From the NCBI GenBank assembly GCA_012841225.1, contig DUVD01000207.1, forward strand, positions 1 through 9,443: a DNA stretch of 9,443 bases, written 5' to 3'. Positions 7,591 to 9,443 of this stretch are shown piece after piece. The notes beneath the pieces are model-generated. The model saw only the letters and a list, made by a program, of their open reading frames with translations. It made no database searches and was not told where the DNA came from. Each line of letters begins with the position of its first letter. Position 1 is the first letter of the stretch. The stretch is from Fibrobacter sp. GTDB lineage: Bacteria; Fibrobacterota; Fibrobacteria; Fibrobacterales; Fibrobacteraceae. Made by a program: the position numbers and the translations under genes.

Positions 7591-8101
7591 GAACGACCAC
7601 CTGATTTGTTTTAGTGATACCTAAAGCATTAGAATTACTTTCTAAATGATCTCCTACAAGATAAGATATACTAACTACTGTTCTTAAAAGAAAGTGAGCT
7701 TGGCTCCAAGGTAAAAAATCCTTACCATAACCAAGGGTAATTCTGGGTGAAAGAACGCTGCCATTTATTTTTTCAAATAAAACGCCAGACGCTCCTACGA
7801 CAAAAAAAACATCTGGGTTAAAAAACCAATAAAATCGAGGACCCAGTTCATAGCGCGATTCTAAAACATCAGAAGCAATTATCGCACCTAAAGCAAAACG
7901 AGATTCTAAACGGTATTGAAGAGTAGCGTAAAGTGAAAAATCGAATTGGTTAAACAAAAAAGAAAATCCAGTGCCTACTCCATAGCTCCAACGCGCCTTC
8001 TCTTGCTTAGGCTCTGCCTGCATTTCTTCATCCAGAAAAAAACCAGATGCCATAGACATCGAACAGAATAATAGAATAATCAGTAAGAGCCTATTCACCA
8101 T
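7562..8101 (-). CDS. small predicted outer-membrane beta-barrel protein
   Basis: This 179-residue protein has a signal peptide (MVNRLLLIILLFCSMSMASG, cleavage near residues 19-20) and a mature part of about 160 residues. The mature part is made of alternating aromatic/small-residue strands, for example YGVGTGFSFLF (40-50), FDFSLYATLQYRL (53-65), RFYWFFNPDVFFVVGASGVLF (89-109, aromatic-rich) and VVVHGELSILFF at the C terminus. The terminal Phe and the size fit an eight-stranded outer-membrane barrel of OmpX/OmpW size. This is a structural inference and I cannot name a family. The only cysteine (Cys13) is in the signal peptide. The gene starts 11 bp inside the 3' end of pyrD; no good SD motif precedes the ATG, so translation may depend on coupling to pyrD. 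Its 3' end overlaps the thioredoxin gene by 29 bp. Confidence 0.75.
   Translation of the reverse strand: MVNRLLLIILLFCSMSMASGFFLDEEMQAEPKQEKARWSYGVGTGFSFLFNQFDFSLYATLQYRLESRFALGAIIASDVLESRYELGPRFYWFFNPDVFFVVGASGVLFEKINGSVLSPRITLGYGKDFLPWSQAHFLLRTVVSISYLVGDHLESNSNALGITKTNQVVVHGELSILFF
7597..7602 (-). promoter_or_regulatory. ribosome binding site AGGTGG of the PDZ-thioredoxin gene
   Basis: AGGTGG sits 6 bases before the ATG at 7590, inside the coding sequence of the upstream barrel gene. It supports the chosen start despite the 29-bp overlap. Confidence 0.6.
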
Positions 8102-9257
8102 AAAAATCAGAAAGGTTTTTATAACCGTTAGCGATTAAAGCCTCTTGTAATTCTTTTCTCATCGCATGAGCCGCCATCCAACGGAAAGCCACAACGGAAT
8201 AGCATTGAACGGCATCGACCCCTAATTTCAATAAATCATAAATTTTATGGCCGTGATCAATTCCCCCGCAGGCCATGATACTTATAGAAGGGTAATGCTT
8301 TTTGACATAGCTTACAGTCCAAAACATATTCTCATATAAAGGACGGCCAGAAAGCCCACCCTTGTTCCCATCAGCACGCAGAGGAATAAGGTCTTCATAT
8401 TGAGCACGCATGGGTAAAGCGGATATTTGAGCCGTTGGAAATGTGTTCCCTAAAACGACACCATTCACGCCATTACGCACAAGCATATCCATCATCACCA
8501 TCAATTGACGTTCCGACAAATCAGGGCTTAATTTAGCGTACACCGCTTTTCTTAAACCACGTGTATTTCTAAACTCCATTATCTGAGAGAACACTTTTTC
8601 TGCAAAATTAGTATCGAGATCAATTCGATCTTCGCCTGTATTTGGGCAGCTCACATTGATTTCTATGTAATCGGCACTTTTATAGGCAATAGAAAAACTT
8701 TCAATAATGTCTTTTAACTTTTCATCTGGGTCTGTTAACCCTGGAGTTTCAGCAATAGAAACACCAACACAAAGCCCTTTTTTGTGAGCTTGTATCAGTT
8801 GATCGTCCACTCGTTTTGAAATAACTTCAATGCCTTCATTATTTAAGCCCATGCTATTATGAATGGCTCGATCATGTTCTAAAAAACCAATTCTTGGGCG
8901 ATGCGTGTTTCCTTCTCGAAAATGACGAGTCGCTGTGCCCACACAAATACCACCAAAACCAATATTGGAGTAATCCATAATGCGCTTCGCTGTTTTATTT
9001 GCACCAGCAGCTAAAATGATGGGGTTACCTAAATACAAAGAATTACTATGATCAGGGAACGTAATCACACGTTTCAAATTCTTGCTTAAATCGGCACGAG
9101 CCCCTAAAAAAGGAATCCAAGGAGCAAAACGCGCTGCATACTTAAAGGAATTATGCCTAAATTCAGGGTACTTATGAAAAATACGCCGAATGAGAGCTAA
9201 TATTTTATCTCCTTTTAAGAGATAATACTCGTGATTAATACACTTAAAGTTCACCAT
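8091..9257 (-). CDS. pyrD: dihydroorotate dehydrogenase, class-2-like, with atypical active-site residues
   Basis: PyrD oxidises dihydroorotate to orotate in pyrimidine synthesis; class 2 enzymes are membrane-associated and reduce quinone. The class 2 framework is visible in this 388-residue protein. An N-terminal helical part (LIRRIFHKYPEFRH, about 22-35) matches the usual membrane-binding start. It is followed by AAGANK (83-88), VGTAT with GN-HRPR (106-122), NSMGLNNEG (134-142), INVSCPNT (200-207), AKLSPD (241-246), LGNTF (269-273), GGLSGRP (300-306) and GGIDHG (331-336). Orotate-site Asn/Thr counterparts N134, N201, N206, N271 and T272 are present. Two points are odd. The catalytic base position is Cys204, as in class 1, where class 2 has Ser. 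The FMN-phosphate motif normally Y[ST]G reads YSV (353-355). The ATG at 9257 has no clear SD, and the protein is about 50 residues longer than E. coli PyrD. It is the first gene of the operon. Confidence 0.85.
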   Translation of the reverse strand: MVNFKCINHEYYLLKGDKILALIRRIFHKYPEFRHNSFKYAARFAPWIPFLGARADLSKNLKRVITFPDHSNSLYLGNPIILAAGANKTAKRIMDYSNIGFGGICVGTATRHFREGNTHRPRIGFLEHDRAIHNSMGLNNEGIEVISKRVDDQLIQAHKKGLCVGVSIAETPGLTDPDEKLKDIIESFSIAYKSADYIEINVSCPNTGEDRIDLDTNFAEKVFSQIMEFRNTRGLRKAVYAKLSPDLSERQLMVMMDMLVRNGVNGVVLGNTFPTAQISALPMRAQYEDLIPLRADGNKGGLSGRPLYENMFWTVSYVKKHYPSISIMACGGIDHGHKIYDLLKLGVDAVQCYSVVAFRWMAAHAMRKELQEALIANGYKNLSDFYGE

Positions 9258-9291
9258 ATTCTTAAATTTACAAAAAAAAGGGTGCTAGAAT
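9258..9291. promoter_or_regulatory. 34-bp divergent intergenic region between pyrD and the M20 peptidase gene
   Basis: This is the only intergenic segment between divergent genes in the window and must lie in or next to the promoters of both. It is very AT-rich with an A8 run (9272-9279) leading into the SD of the plus-strand gene. It is too short to hold two complete -35/-10 promoters side by side, so at least one promoter must extend into the opposite coding sequence. I found no convincing pair of sigma-70 boxes and assign none. Confidence 0.35.
9278..9284 (+). promoter_or_regulatory. ribosome binding site AAGGGTG of the M20 peptidase gene
   Basis: AAGGGTG is followed by a 7-base spacer and the ATG at 9292. 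The match to the anti-SD sequence is moderate. Confidence 0.45.
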
Positions 9292-9443
9292 ATGAAAAAC
9301 AACATAGAACAAGCGTTTGAGAAGCTTTTCCCCTATTATCTTGACCAATTAAAAGAACTAGTAAAAATCCCCTCAATTAGTTTTGATCATTTTGATGTTC
9401 AAGAGGTACTTCGCTCCGCTGAAAGCGTCAAAGAACTATTTGA
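9292..9443 (+). CDS. M20-family metallopeptidase (dipeptidase/ArgE-DapE type), N-terminal fragment
   Basis: An open frame from the ATG at 9292 runs off the right edge of the window. The 50 visible residues begin MKNNIEQAFEKLFPYYLDQL and continue KELVKIPSIS. The pattern of a helix with L-xx-LV-x-IPSIS followed by an acidic region and a second helix (VLRSAESVKELF) is the characteristic start of M20 zinc peptidases, a family that includes dipeptidases, acetylornithine deacetylase and DapE. The metal-binding residues lie beyond the window, so the substrate cannot be stated. The start is supported by AAGGGTG seven bases upstream. The gene is divergent from pyrD with only 34 bp between the two start codons. 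Confidence 0.75.
   Translation, partial: MKNNIEQAFEKLFPYYLDQLKELVKIPSISFDHFDVQEVLRSAESVKELF

Larger units (their letters stand above)
1083..9257 (-). other. probable six-gene operon: pyrD, barrel protein, PDZ-thioredoxin, exported unknown, porU, membrane protein
   Basis: All six genes read on the minus strand. Successive junctions are an 11-bp overlap, a 29-bp overlap, a 4-bp overlap, an 18-bp gap and a 2-bp gap. There is no room for an internal terminator between any pair, and several starts lie inside the preceding coding sequence. Co-transcription is an inference from this spacing. Internal promoters within coding DNA, for example ahead of porU, cannot be excluded. Confidence 0.75.

Noticed and set aside
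1..9443. CRISPR arrays, insertion sequences, attachment sites, tRNA or rRNA genes
   Set aside because: The window is almost fully coding. I saw no regularly spaced repeats, transposase-like protein, terminal inverted repeats or tRNA-like cloverleaf.

Overview
This window looks like chromosomal core sequence from a Gram-negative bacterium of the FCB group (Fibrobacterota/Bacteroidota and relatives). The main evidence is a full-length PorU-type C25 cysteine peptidase, the sortase of the type IX secretion system (T9SS), together with outer-membrane barrel-like proteins and several Sec signal peptides. The DNA is AT-rich by eye. Several genes have recognisable Shine-Dalgarno (SD) motifs (GAGG, AGGGAG, AGGTGG), which is less usual in Bacteroidota, so Fibrobacterota or another FCB phylum is my leading guess. 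This is an inference, not a demonstrated assignment.

Layout. Positions 3-1091 (+) hold the 3' part of a DUF3943-type outer-membrane protein gene whose beginning lies before the window. It converges on, and overlaps by 9 bp, a six-gene minus-strand block (9257 down to 1083). In transcription order the block encodes: a class-2-like dihydroorotate dehydrogenase (pyrD), a small predicted outer-membrane beta-barrel, a periplasmic PDZ-thioredoxin fusion, an unrecognised exported protein, the PorU-like T9SS sortase, and a multi-pass membrane protein that resembles an RND/MMPL half without its periplasmic domain. Junctions are overlaps of 11, 29 and 4 bp, then gaps of 18 and 2 bp, so a single transcript is likely. 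Only 34 bp upstream of pyrD, in the opposite direction, starts an M20-family metallopeptidase gene that runs off the right end (9292-9443).

How the genes may work together. Four of the six operon products carry signal peptides, and the largest is the T9SS sortase. Mature PorU has seven cysteines. By position they fall into three nearby pairs plus the single catalytic Cys897, and PorU is the only exported operon product other than the thioredoxin itself that has cysteines in its mature part. A periplasmic thioredoxin made from the same transcript could therefore handle PorU disulfides or keep its nucleophile reduced. The operon would then be an envelope/T9SS maturation cluster headed by a pyrimidine-synthesis gene. 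I see no mobile element, CRISPR array, tRNA or rRNA, and no intergenic stretch longer than 34 bp. I did not find a wholly new system. The points most worth following are the operon's composition, the PDZ-thioredoxin/PorU pairing, and the unusual active-site and FMN-site residues of the dihydroorotate dehydrogenase.
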